Shown one piece after another: positions 10,314 to 25,464 of a DNA stretch of 64,000 nt (position 1 is the stretch's first letter; every line of letters starts with the position of its first letter). Source of the stretch: Nemania diffusa (Eukaryota; Ascomycota; Sordariomycetes; Xylariales; Xylariaceae); assembly GCA_038501195.1 (NCBI GenBank), contig JBBPUQ010000006.1, positions 1,736,001 through 1,800,000 of the forward strand. Reading direction: 5' to 3'. The position numbers and the translations under genes were made by a program. A model generated the notes under the pieces. The model searched no databases. It was given only the letters and a program-made list of their open reading frames with translations, and was not told the origin of the DNA.

Positions 10314-13300
10314 ATGAGAGTTTTCACTCTCACTGCCGGCCTTGTGTCGGTAGGCTTCCTGTTGGGATGTCTTCCTGGCATCTTCGCTCTTCCAAATTCA
10401 AACCAACCCTCTGACGAGTATGCTGTATCTGATGAAGATGCCGTCGATCTCCCAAACTACGAACTCTACGGAGGTCCTCCAGCAAATCGAGGTGCCTATG
10501 ACTATGTTACTATCACATATGGAGGATACGGGCCCCCGCCCCCGCCTCCTTCATCCTCATCTATGGTAACTCCGTCATCTCCATCCAGCTTCAATCAGTC
10601 AGTTACAGGAACGGCTACTTCGAACATCGTGACTGGTAGCCCTTCTAGCTTGACAGGCAGCATCTCTTCCGGTAAGTTGCCCTCCTTTCATAACTACAAA
10701 AATCTTATAGATGCTCACTCTTATCTAGGATTATCTCTATCAAGCGTGTCCAACTCGGGCACGGCTTCTGCCACCATTGGGAGTGAGCTGTCTTCAGAAA
10801 CAAGCTCTCTTGGAAGCCTGGGACCGACCTCTTTCGCGACCGCTTCAGGCTCCTCCAGCGTACGTTATTACTCACTCTTATGTCACATGCATACCACCTT
10901 TCATTATTATCACCACATCACAGCCTTTCAGTGCTGCATACCCCATCTGAGCGAAACTAGTGAACTTCCATTCTACCCGCCTCATGGCTTGGATAACATT
11001 ACATACAACATTATCTACTCAGAGAAAGGCGTGCTAAATGTGGTCTCTAGGTTGTCCTCCCTTCGATAAGCTCGACGTCCGCGATTGTCACGACCCTCAC
11101 TTTGTCCTCAAGCGTAGTGGTAACCGAAACAATATTCCCTAATGAAACTATCGTGACATCCGGCGAAACAGGGCCAGTGACGGCCAGTACGCCAGAATCC
11201 CCAATGCCTCTAACGTCATCGGTTCCGACAATTATATCGTCACTGACATCCCCGGGCCTTTCGACATCTAGCTATGAGACGTCAAGCCCCTATCCTGTCG
11301 CAAGCTCATTGTCTAGTACCAACTCCACACAGAGCTCGTTAGTGCCTTCTAGCATGGTTACAAGTACGGCGACGACAGGGACGGTGCCTAGTCTTACCGG
11401 AAGCTCTTCTTCATCTGCAAGCGAGGGATCCAACTCTTCGACCTCCTTGTTAGCGACCACTGTGCCCCCAACACTTACGAGTAGCATGTCACTAAGTAGC
11501 CTTTCCGCTACTGGGAGTCTAACATTTGGGAACTCGTCTGTGGCTACAATCTCACAATTCTCAGTGACCAGCACCAGTGGCAGCACCACCATCCCCACGC
11601 TTGAAACCTCTGGTACACTCGTTGGTTCCAGTGGCATCTCTTCAATCACAAGCTCCCTAGCGAGTGAGGGAAGCCAACTGCCCTCAAGTTCATCGACCAT
11701 ATCTACACCTCTACTCAATATCACATCTAGTTCCCTCTTCACAACTCTTGCATCTATCACTAGCGGTTTAACAAGTCTTCCGTCAAGTGGCCTAACATCC
11801 GGAACAGGGACTATATCAGGCTCTACCTCCTATCCATTCACAAATTCTACAGCTGCATCAACTTTAGTTATGTCGTCTGCTGTCACTGGCATTACCTCAT
11901 CCCCTATCCCTGTAGGCAGTTCTGCAACTCCAGCAACTCTCACATCAGCCAGTGAATCCGCCAACGGCACCTCTTCAACCATAGTGACATCCGAGTTCAG
12001 TGGACTTTCCAGCACCACATCACCCCCCTTGAGTACTGGTAGCAGTAACAGCTTGCAGCCGTCTGGTTCGAGCTTAGCAACTCCATACCCGTTGACCAAT
12101 TCGACGTTTGATACTAGTAGTGCGACATCACCGTCTAGTGGTATTGGCTTTACCTCTAGTCTACCCTCGTCGGCCTCAATCATTCCCAGCTCCCAGGGAT
12201 CCTTGACGAGTCTAGTTAGCAGCGTCAGTGGTAGTATTACGAGTAATTCTTTCTCTCCCACCGGTACTGCAGGTACTAGCAGTGGTGTTATTAGTGGCAC
12301 TGAATCATCCCCCCCATACCCTCTTCCGAACTCAACGATAACAGCTCCGGGGCCGACTGGTCCGGCTAGTTCGATGTTAAGTACGGGGCTCTCTACAGCA
12401 CCGCCACTTACAGGCTCGTCAACTTCGATTCCGACAATCACCAGCATCTCTATCAGTGCTACTGAGACAACACTTCCTCTCACAAACTCGTCGGTACTCA
12501 CAAGTGGTCTCACAAGTAGCCTACTCAATAGCACTGTTGGTTCTACTTCTGGAGAAGGGCTGACGTCGCTGCCTATTCCACTGTCAACTGGTCCTGGTGG
12601 TTCTTCTAATCCAAGTGAGACTACACCATACCCGTTCACGAACACCTCAGTGCCCACAGCTAGTCAAACAAGTAGTCAATCGAATGTGACCGGCACATCA
12701 GCTTCCAATACAGGATCAGTGCCGATCCCAACAACAGTGCCAGCAAATACTACAGGTTCTCTCAGCACTGGAATAACCACCTTACCATTAACGAACATGA
12801 CTATCCCTACTACAAGCCCAACGATTAATTCATTGAGCACTTCTAGTCCGTCTACGACTTTTGGATCGGAACTAAGCTCAAGTGCTACGGACATAACTCC
12901 ATACCCTCTGACAAATTCCTCCATCCCAGCAACTGGCCTCACGAGCACCTCTGTCAGCGCGACTGAGATTACCCCTTTCCCCATAACAAATTCCTCACTT
13001 CCAACTACGGGGCCTACGGGTAGCTCAGTAGCTACTACCAGCATACCTGAGAGTTCTAGTGTAGGATCTGTCTCTCCCAGTGAGTCTACAAGCGGATACC
13101 CGCCAGGACAAACTACGACTTCCATCGGGTCTTTGTCAATCAGCTCGCAGACAGCTTCATTCCCTCTGAGCAACTCAACTTCACAAAGAACAAGTGAAAC
13201 AAGCAGCCTCATTGGCACAGGTTCTCTTTCCACTGGTACTGGACCCTTGTCAAGCCCTTCCCTTTCGACAACCTCGGGCTTTACTGCATCATCAAGTACC

Positions 13301-16184
13301 CCCTACCCTCTAGGTAATTCAACAACACCGACAAATAGTGAGACCGCTAGTCCCCCTGGCACAGCGTCCTCTACTACTGCGACTGAGATGCCTTCGAGCT
13401 CCTCACTTGCTCTGACTAACAGTACAACGGCACTCTTCTCAGGAACGGCTCTTCCGAGTACCACGCCAACTGTTCCTTTCCCACTGAGCAACTCAAGTAT
13501 GTCTTTGCCTGGAACAGGGTCATCTCTCACGCCTAGTAACTCTCAAACCATACCATTCCCAGTCACCAATTCGACAATCGCAACTGTTGGGCCTACAGGA
13601 TTTTCTAGTATTCCTAGTTCTGGCATATCGTCAACCGCATCGCCTATCTCTTCGTCCTTCTTAACATCTGTGAGTGCGAGTGGTAGCCTGACAAGTGGGA
13701 TAAGTTTCTCAACCGAAGCCACCACTACGTCTTTTGGTTCATCTATTATCCCATCGGGTAATTTAACATCTGGGCTCCCAGGGGAGTCAACTATAGGTAC
13801 GCCTTCAATTACCAGCCCAATATTGTCAACCAGCGCATCCGGATCTATCATAAGTTCTTCAACGGGTATATATCCGTTCCCAAACTCGACAGCCGCAACG
13901 AGCAGTGTGACAGGGTCTGCAGGGTCATCATCTCAACCAAGCAGTGTCCCCACGGCATCATCGAGTCTTCTAAGCAGCTCGTCAATTCAAGCATCGCTCT
14001 CTTCAGCTACGCAGTCGTTAAACACTACTGGAACCCCGGCCATTGAAACGAACACCGTGCCGTCTACCTTGACTTCCAGTCTTGGGACTAGCTCAAGCAT
14101 TAGTTACATTGGGCCTCAATCCAGTTTACCTTCATTCCAGACGACCAACTCATCTGGCCTCACAAGCCCAACTTTTGTCACTAGTGGAGGGTCTATTACG
14201 TCCGGGGTGACAGGGCCGTCATCAACTTCTTCCGGTACTCCCCTTACTTCTGAATCTTCCTCTGGCGCGAGCCTGACGAGTGCCAGTGGCAATTCCTCAG
14301 CCATATCGGTACGGCCCTCAAGCTCGGCACCGTATCCTGTGACAAATTCAACCCTGACAACTGACCTGTCGGCTTCCCCAAGCTCACCATTCAGCTCAGG
14401 CAGTGCGAACACCGAGATTACATCCACTACACTCACATTGACAATTTCCCCCACTACTCTTCTAGGGAGTACATTCACGACTGCTATTGAAACTACAATC
14501 ACAAAGACAACTGTAGCGACACAGCCGCCGACTACCATTACTGGAACAACTCTCACAACAGGGGTTCCAGAGTCAAATGGGACGGTGCTGTCGGTGCCAG
14601 GAATGGGATCCGGTTCTAGCAGTACACTTAGCGCATCTACACCTGGCTTTGAGGCATCATCTGGCTCCCTCTCGACAATAATACCTTCCACTATCCTCAA
14701 CTCAACAGTAACCACAAGGCCAGCTCCATCATTTAGTACTGAGATTACTTCTGGGAGTGTCCCAATAACTAGTCCTACCGTTACCTCACAAATCTCGGCT
14801 TTGCCATCCGTTAGTGTATCTTCGCTCTCTTCGGGATACATATCAGCGAATACAAGCCAGCCTTCTTCTACCTTTGGCAAGTCGTCTTCAGAGGCCACAC
14901 CAAGTTTGAGCGGTAGCCTGACAATACCATCATCGGTCTTACTTACAAGCTCTGAGACAAATCCTACTCCATTATCGTCGGGGACGTCTAATAATATCTC
15001 GTCAGTAGTGGCCACAGGTACACTCACTAGCATTACCACGGCTCCTACGACAGGTACAAATTCATCCTCGGCACCTATATTGACCTCGATGAGTACCGGA
15101 GCAGAAACTTTAAGTGGACAGAGCAGTATATCGCCTGTAGGTACACCCTCCACAGGAGTACCAAGCACCAGTGGTCTATCATCCGCCCCTTCGGGTGAAG
15201 GATCCAGCAGTACGCCCTCAACTCTGTCGACATCAGGACCATTCCCACCATCCAACTCTTCCATCCCTACGGGGCCATCACAATCTCCCCCGGTACCGGC
15301 CTTGACATCCGGCTCCTACGTAATTACACAGACATCTTCGCTACCGGCTATTAACAGCACGACTTCGATTAGCGCATCGTCCGTGGCGCCAAGCACCTTA
15401 TTCTCTTTAGATACGACGTGTAGCGAGAGCACAATCACGCAATCTGGCACCATCACGGTAGTCACGTTTTCCTCGCTTCCGTCCGTGTCGATTGACACGA
15501 CGTGCAGCGAGACGACGCTCACCCAGTCGGGGACGACGACCATCGTGACGCTCTCTCCGTCCACGCCGGCGCCGACGCCGACGCCTACTCTGTCTATAGA
15601 CACGACCTGCAGCGAGACGGTCGTGATCGAGTCAGGCACGGCAGAGATTCTAACCCTTTCGCCTAGCGCGCCGCCCGCGTCGTCTAGCCAGGCCCAAACA
15701 GGGATCGTGCCGCGTAAGTTCCCCCATCAGCATTTTCGTCGCGCGTTGCGTCACAGCGCCACAGCGCCACAGGCCAGAAGGGGGCTATCGTGCAACTATC
15801 AGGTATGCTAACGAACTTGCTGTTTTTTTAGTCAACTCCACAATCCCTAGCGCGGCAGGGTTCCCCAGCACATTCGTCACGTCGACCACGACGCCGGTTT
15901 CAGGCCAGGGGCTGAACACGACTGGGCTGACTAGCACGCTCGAGTCAGGCCCGGGTTCCGCGCCCGGCATCCCGTCCGTCACTGGCTTCGTGACTGCCCA
16001 GGAGGAGGAGAACCCGCTGGACAACCCGGCCACAGGCGGCCCGACGGTGAACTACTACGGCGTTCGTCGTCGAGATCTAGAGGATGAGCCTACCGAGGTC
16101 CCTAAAGCCGTTCGCAGTGCGATGCCCGGTCTGCGGAACTGGCAGCAGTTCGCCCGTCATATAGTTGCGGGTCCCGACTGGTGA
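10314..16184 (+). CDS. Giant Ser/Thr-rich mucin-like secreted protein
   Basis: Four exons (10314-10671, 10729-10859, 11051-15713, 15832-16184) join in phase to 1834 residues. Residues 1-25 form a signal peptide (core LTAGLVSVGFLLGCLPG). A short acidic, Tyr/Pro-rich head follows, then about 1500 residues dominated by Ser, Thr, Pro and Gly, expected to be heavily O-glycosylated. Sixteen degenerate copies of a PYPLTNSS-like block each carry an N-glycosylation sequon. Near 15405-15650 come three units of about 30-45 residues beginning DTTCSE, which hold the only cysteines of the mature chain. The tail is charged, contains RRRD, and ends in GPDW with no hydrophobic GPI signal, so release or covalent wall attachment is more likely than a GPI anchor. 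A role as wall adhesin or surface coat is inference. The ATG at 10248 would add 22 residues before the signal peptide and is less likely. Confidence 0.82.
11826..15260 (+). repeat. Dispersed coding repeat: PYPLTNSS-type blocks with sequons
   Basis: Sixteen degenerate blocks of pattern [PLF]-[YF/x]-P-x-x-N-[ST]-[ST] occur inside the long third exon, for example TSYPFTNST, TPYPLTNST, TLPLTNSS, TPFPITNSS, VPFPLSNSS, IPFPVTNST, APYPVTNST and GPFPPSNSS; one (LALTNSTT) has lost the first proline. Spacing is irregular, roughly 40-130 residues. They are separated by non-repetitive Ser/Thr sequence, so the array has diverged well beyond simple DNA-level tandem duplication. Confidence 0.8.
15405..15660 (+). 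repeat. Three tandem DTTCSE units in the mucin-like protein
   Basis: Three consecutive units of the form DTTCSE-x-x-[IVL]-x-[QE]-SGT-x-x-[IV]-[VL]-T-[FL]-S occur here, the second and third introduced by S-I. Each has one cysteine. The third is preceded by a short PTPTPT linker. Conservation is much higher than in the rest of the protein, which suggests a structured or interacting module. Confidence 0.85.
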
Positions 16185-20323
<4,139 letters not shown>

Positions 20324-21816
20324 GCAGGCGCTAGACATTATAAGAATTGTTAACATATACAGCGGTAACTTCATTCTCGATACCCTTGATCCCTAAGATC
20401 TATATAGATAAACCCCCAAATTGGATCTTGCGAATAGACTTGTATTCAAACACACATTACGATTACCGCTTAGAACATCGGGGAGGACACACTTAGACAG
20501 CGCCATAAGTCGAGGCAAGGGAGGGAGGGAAGAGACGTAGGGTCATAGGATCATAGGCACCTAGAGGATTAGCTAGAGCTATATCAGCCCCGTTGCAACC
20601 AGCCGGGAATCAATGAATCACAACAGATTGAGTGTGCCAACCATTCACCGAGAATTGCCAAACGCTTGTGGCTGCTCTGAACCTATTTGGCGGGTCTTTC
20701 GATGGGTCACGCGACGATGCTTACCTCACTACTGGAAACGTTGGTCCTGGCGCCTCAGAGCGCTAAAGCAAAGTATGGTGTTTCAAGAGTGGTGGTTCCG
20801 CGAAGCATTACCAACACCGTGCTCAACGCTATCCTTGCAGGTTTGAGCAATTCCTGCATGCTCGAGATATGTGTGTGATATGTGTCAATGCCTGACTCAG
20901 GCTGTATATGCAGTATGTGCGTTGTACACGGATGGTCAAACTCTCGGCACATTTACCCAACCGAGGGAGAGAGAAAAAACACATGGGAGGAATTCAGAGG
21001 AATTGATTGCCTCGTAATAAGTATCTATTGTTTGATAGTTCCTGTTTGACACGCATGCCGATGAATGAACTTTACAACGATGATCTTCCATCCATATTTG
21101 GATTTCATTCTTCAGCAAGTTCGTACCTGCAGAAATAGAACGGTGGAAGTCGACACGTCTAAACCCTGAATTGGACCCCGCGTTTTCTTCTTAGATGGGA
21201 TGGATGCAGGTGGTTCGATAGAGGTCTTGACAGTGCGGGTTCAGCCGAACGATATGTCTATAGCCAATCAAACATCAGTATGAGTAGCAACCAAGGCGTT
21301 TGTCTTAGCAGGCAGCCCCTAGTAGAGTGCTGTAGCGAAAATGCCTACCACCACTATGCTGCACTGTACCGCACAGTACACGCCTGATATACATGCCTAT
21401 TAGAGATGCTCGTACAGTGCCTTCCCGTATACTGCACAGTACATAGGTAGTACTGTATGCAGCCAGCAGGCTTTCACACCAAACCGTCGAATCACAGGCA
21501 GCTGCGTAGCTGGCCCACACCCACAGCCGCCGACCGCTTCACTACAATGGCATGTACCCAGGTACCTATCTCATTCTCTTCCAATGTACATGCATCCACG
21601 AGTTGCGCCATCTTTCCTTCAACCTCCTACCACACACACCACACATGCACCACCGCCATCTACGACCTGTTAGAAACACCAAAGACCTCAATTGCGGCGA
21701 CGAATCCATCGATAATCAGTCCATCCCAACCACGTGGAACGACCCTTGCCCATCAACGTCTCCGCATTACACCCAAAGAGCTGTCAAAGCCCCATTGGGC
21801 TGCAAGCCTCGCGACC
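20324..21816. other. Spacer with short inverted and direct repeats
   Basis: About 1.5 kb. Overlapping short frames at 20613-20878 have no coding signature I can defend. Near 21361-21460 there is a cluster of GCACTGTAC / GTACAGTGC dyads and a repeated GCACAGTACA. From 21457 the frame of the next gene is open without an in-frame stop, so the leader may partly be coding. Confidence 0.45.
21361..21460. repeat. Cluster of GCACTGTAC/GTACAGTGC dyads
   Basis: GCACTGTAC at 21361-21369 is the exact reverse complement of GTACAGTGC at 21412-21420. GCACAGTACA occurs as a direct repeat at 21371-21380 and 21434-21443. TACTGTATGC ends the cluster. It lies 360-460 bases upstream of the 895-residue gene and could be a protein-binding site array or a hairpin. 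Confidence 0.6.
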
Positions 21817-24504
21817 ATGGGTTCCAAGGACCCCCAAGTCGATGCGGCAGCACCTAGTGACATCAGCAATGCCCGCGATGAACGTCCACGCGAGCGCCGG
21901 AGCAAGAGCGAGCGCTCCAAGTCGGACAAGCTTAAAGACGCCAAGGACGGCCACCGCCATAAATCACACCGATCCCCCAAGTCCAAGACACTATTCGAAG
22001 GCGAATCGTCCGTATCCTCCTCCCACCGTCGGCACCGGACAAGAGAAGAGAAGGAAAGGGATCGTGCAAAGAAAGACAAAGCTTCTTCTACGAGTGACCT
22101 TATACCCGAGCTCACCAGGACCTCGATTACTGGCAGCAGAGTCAGCCTTCCGTACCCTAGCTTCAGCAAAGCGCACAGCAAGGAAGCTGTCCATAGCCGT
22201 GATGATCTAGGAGGTTCGGCCCGCCACGGCGATATGTTAACTCCAGAGCCTACGGATCTGGGTTCTGATAGCAGACGGCGATCCAAATCCGCCGAGGGTT
22301 CAGAGGAGAGAAGCAAATCGTCCCGCAAAGATGATCGCCCGCCCAGCCCCCCTGAGACAGACCTATCGAGTGCGAAGAAACGGCCCAGCAAATCTGCCAG
22401 CTTAAGACTACGGTCCGATGGCTCAGAACGACCCAGGTCTAGGACATCAGGCGTCTCACGATCGGACTCGCGGCACGAAGATAAGTCGAAGTTATCCATG
22501 AGGTCTAAAACATCAAGCCAAGCAACATATATCAAATCATCTATAGTAAAACCTCCACCGGATGTACAGGTAACGGAGGAAACCATTTCCAGTCTAAGCG
22601 ATGTCAAGACTGCAGGCGTCCAGTCATCCACAACTTCAGTAGCCCCCAAAAGATCAACCTCGACAAAGTCGTCAAGGATGCCTAGTTTAGAGGCTGATGA
22701 TTCGCCCGAATCCGTGCAGGAGTCTTCACCAAAAACCCCCACCGCCACCGCCCAATTTCCACCATCGCAGGTATTCCCACATGAGAGCCACAACCCCAGT
22801 GCAACCTTCAGTTACGCGAAAGCACGCCCTACGCCCATAGCAACTCCTGCAACTGACTTTGGCCCACCTCCACCTCCACCCCCTCCGCCTCTAGATACCC
22901 AGGAAGTACCCAGAGTTGACTATCTGCTCCAGCATGGCGGTCTCCATTATCCCGTTTCTAAAAACTTTCTCTCTGTCTTGCCCCGGCAGAACGGAAGTCG
23001 ACCATCGAACCCACCACTGACGGGATGTGAAACATTATTTGCGCCATTCTTCAACCTTCTTAACCAGTACCAGACTGTACTCCAGAAGCACGGTTCAATC
23101 GCGGTAGCCACCGGACATAGGTCAGTAGCACGACGGCTGCTTGACCGCCTCGAGGACGTCTTCTCGCGAGACCTACCATTACAAGGATGCACCTGCATCA
23201 TGTGTGAGCAAACACCAGAAGCGCACCAAGGGCTAGGGTGGGGAGAGGTACTGGAACGAGTTGGTGGTAGGGTAGAGATGCCTTCATGGCCGCCGTTTGA
23301 TCTATCGAGCGTGGTTGCGACCGCAATTGAAAGCACAGCAGATTTACCCCCACGACCAGCCTCGCCGATCAAGCTCGACCCAGATATTGCTGAGGAATTC
23401 CGAGAACATTATTTGCGGCAAACTAAGAAAGTTAGGTCATCAGTGGACAAGTGGATGAATAATTGCGCAGAAACGCCTGCACCCCCTCCATCTGATATAG
23501 ATGATGAGACATTGGCTTTTGCCATTCTGACAAGCCTCGATCAGGAAGAACGACCGTACTTCAATGCTTTAATCTCAGGTGCAAAGGAAATACAACCTAC
23601 GCAGCGGGCGCCAACTCCAATGCGAAAATCCAGGTCAGATTTCCTAGTAAGAACTGGACTTCAGCTCCAGCGACTATACCGCTTGCTACAAGCACCACGA
23701 GACGCGGAAACTGCTGTATATCTTGTGAAGAACCCCTTCCATCACGATCTTCTAGCTACCATGATCGATATTAGCCCACAAGAATGGGAGATTCTCATCT
23801 CGGGTCGGTTCGATGGGTTTCTCTGGTCCGGGGCCGATGGCGACGATGGAATAACGCCTACAATGGAAAACCCGTTGTCACGAGGCGCCACCCCGGCGAG
23901 CAGCTTCTTTCCCCCGCCACCTACACGACCGCCACCTTTGGCCCCAAGTATGGGAACACGACAAACATCAGGCTTTGGCGCATCTCGAAGCACAACTCCG
24001 TACTCAGGCATATATTCTCGTGGTACAACCCCGGCTTCGTTCGTCTCTCTTTCATCGTCAGTCACATCCGGACAAAATCGGCAACCCGTCTCCCACGACG
24101 AAGAAGTTGAGATCGCTGTTTTATCAGAAGTAGAGCGAGAGATCTATCAAGGCATGGAGGCCCTTGAAGATGCCTTTGAAAAACTGCATGAGCATGCGGA
24201 AGTCGTACGGAATGCGCTCCGCCAACGCAATAACGGCCTCCTTGCGAGCCAGCAGCACCGCCGGGCCTCGCGTATCGATGTTCTACCGCAGTACTCTGGA
24301 GGCTCAGCGGGTTACGAGCGGCCAGCTTGGGCCACTGGTGAGGACGATGGAGTTACGAGCGAGAGCGATTGGGGCGGTGACGATTTCGACCTTGCTCCTG
24401 AGGACTCGGCTAGCAATATCTCCAGTTCACGGCATAGGCGACCGAAGCGAAGACATGAGCGAAGAACACCCGCGCCTATCGAGGAAGACGACGAAGAGAA
24501 TTGA
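21817..24504 (+). CDS. Conserved-looking fungal protein with basic Ser/Arg-rich N-terminus, function unknown
   Basis: One exon, 895 residues from the ATG at 21817 (context GCGACCATGG). Residues 1-340 are low-complexity, rich in Ser, Arg, Lys and Asp (RERRSKSERSKS, SHRRHRTREEKER), suggesting a disordered and perhaps nuclear region. A run of nine prolines sits near 348-357. Residues about 365-700 look folded: LLQHGGLHYPVSKN, a cysteine-bearing GCTCIMCE near 456, and GWGEVLERVGG. An acidic, helical segment (EVEREIYQGMEALEDAFEKLHEHAEVV) near 770-800 is probably coiled coil, and the C-terminus is acidic. Similar fungal proteins have, as I recall, been labelled 5-methylcytosine G/T mismatch glycosylase, but I see no glycosylase motif and do not adopt that name. 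The frame is open upstream to 21457, so a start at 21547 (90 residues longer) cannot be excluded. Confidence 0.85.
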   Translation: MGSKDPQVDAAAPSDISNARDERPRERRSKSERSKSDKLKDAKDGHRHKSHRSPKSKTLFEGESSVSSSHRRHRTREEKERDRAKKDKASSTSDLIPELTRTSITGSRVSLPYPSFSKAHSKEAVHSRDDLGGSARHGDMLTPEPTDLGSDSRRRSKSAEGSEERSKSSRKDDRPPSPPETDLSSAKKRPSKSASLRLRSDGSERPRSRTSGVSRSDSRHEDKSKLSMRSKTSSQATYIKSSIVKPPPDVQVTEETISSLSDVKTAGVQSSTTSVAPKRSTSTKSSRMPSLEADDSPESVQESSPKTPTATAQFPPSQVFPHESHNPSATFSYAKARPTPIATPATDFGPPPPPPPPPLDTQEVPRVDYLLQHGGLHYPVSKNFLSVLPRQNGSRPSNPPLTGCETLFAPFFNLLNQYQTVLQKHGSIAVATGHRSVARRLLDRLEDVFSRDLPLQGCTCIMCEQTPEAHQGLGWGEVLERVGGRVEMPSWPPFDLSSVVATAIESTADLPPRPASPIKLDPDIAEEFREHYLRQTKKVRSSVDKWMNNCAETPAPPPSDIDDETLAFAILTSLDQEERPYFNALISGAKEIQPTQRAPTPMRKSRSDFLVRTGLQLQRLYRLLQAPRDAETAVYLVKNPFHHDLLATMIDISPQEWEILISGRFDGFLWSGADGDDGITPTMENPLSRGATPASSFFPPPPTRPPPLAPSMGTRQTSGFGASRSTTPYSGIYSRGTTPASFVSLSSSVTSGQNRQPVSHDEEVEIAVLSEVEREIYQGMEALEDAFEKLHEHAEVVRNALRQRNNGLLASQQHRRASRIDVLPQYSGGSAGYERPAWATGEDDGVTSESDWGGDDFDLAPEDSASNISSSRHRRPKRRHERRTPAPIEEDDEEN

Positions 24505-25246
24505 GGACGGTTTCCTTTTTTGCAAGACTAAAGGCCCCATGAATGGGATTGAAATGGGAAATTAAGTTGGGATGAAAAGTGCTATCGTAGTCGGAGATGA
24601 TGGCACGATATTATTTATGGGATGACGATTTCGAGAGTGAGCGAGCGAAAGCGAGAACAATATTTTCCTCCTTCTTCCCTTTGCAGATACCACGGCATGG
24701 CAAGTTATTTTTTGCTTCTTGTGCAATACGCTTCCCGGTTAGCTTTCCACATCCCGCGTTCAGGAAATGCGGCACGAAGATATGAGCAGTGCTCCTTCTT
24801 AGGTGGCCCTGCCAGTTAGGTTAATGAGCCAACCAGCCAGGCGCATCTTGATCAGGCATCTCTGGACATACATTGCATTTGTTTAGGCGGTTGGTTGCTT
24901 GCAATACTTCGTACCTAGGATTGAGCTTGGAACAGGACGGGAAAAGGGAGAATGTTTCCCATCTGTAGGCTATGCTTGACCTTTAGTTAGTCACATTTTC
25001 CCTCGGTCATCTGGCCGATGCATAGTTATGGAGTTACGTAGGCGGTAATGAATAATAATTGCTCTTGAAGCTCATATGAATGCTGAACCCCTCTCCTTAG
25101 GTGCCTTGACCGAAAACGAAAGTTCCTTAAGGCTGTCACAGCATCGTTCCAATCATGTTCTAACCTCACCTCCCCAATCATAGTTCAAGCAAGGTAGAGA
25201 GGATACCACACAAGGGAATTAGTTTAGCAGTTCAAATCCATCGCAT

Positions 25247-25281
<35 letters not shown>

Positions 25282-25464
25282 ATTAAAAAAGGTCGATTCG
25301 ATGATTGAACAGAAGGTAATTTCCAAGAACTCCAAGCTCCAGCTCCAAGCCGCAACCCCAGAAAACCCCATTATCTCCTTCATACTCCATACTCTATGTC
25401 ATCCAGAGCACACCACCTTATTACTAACGGAAATTTAATGCAGATATGCTGCATAGAATAGCAG
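24505..25464. other. Convergent 3' spacer containing a long poly-G run
   Basis: About 960 bases between the ends of the 895-residue gene (+) and the short-chain dehydrogenase (-). It includes a run of 30 G at 25249-25278. Otherwise I see only ordinary AT-rich 3' flanking sequence and no gene. Confidence 0.5.
25249..25278 (+). repeat. Homopolymer run of 30 G
   Basis: Thirty consecutive G on the plus strand (C on the minus strand), about 190 bases beyond the stop codon of the minus-strand dehydrogenase. Such a run can form a G-quadruplex and is prone to length error in sequencing and replication, so the exact count is uncertain. Confidence 0.9.

Noticed and set aside
11290..15639. Six minus-strand frames of 75-382 codons across the mucin-like exon, rich in Val, Glu, Asp and Leu
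   Set aside because: They are the complement of Ser/Thr/Gly-rich codons, which seldom give stops on the other strand. They have no introns, starts or domains of their own, and the plus strand has a signal peptide and consistent splicing.
20613..20878. Overlapping 63- and 77-codon frames after ATP sulfurylase
   Set aside because: Short, in two phases, no recognisable motif; not enough to call a gene.
21753..22793. 346-codon minus-strand frame over the N-terminus of the 895-residue gene
   Set aside because: A shadow of the Ser/Arg-rich low-complexity coding strand; the plus frame is much longer and has a folded central part.
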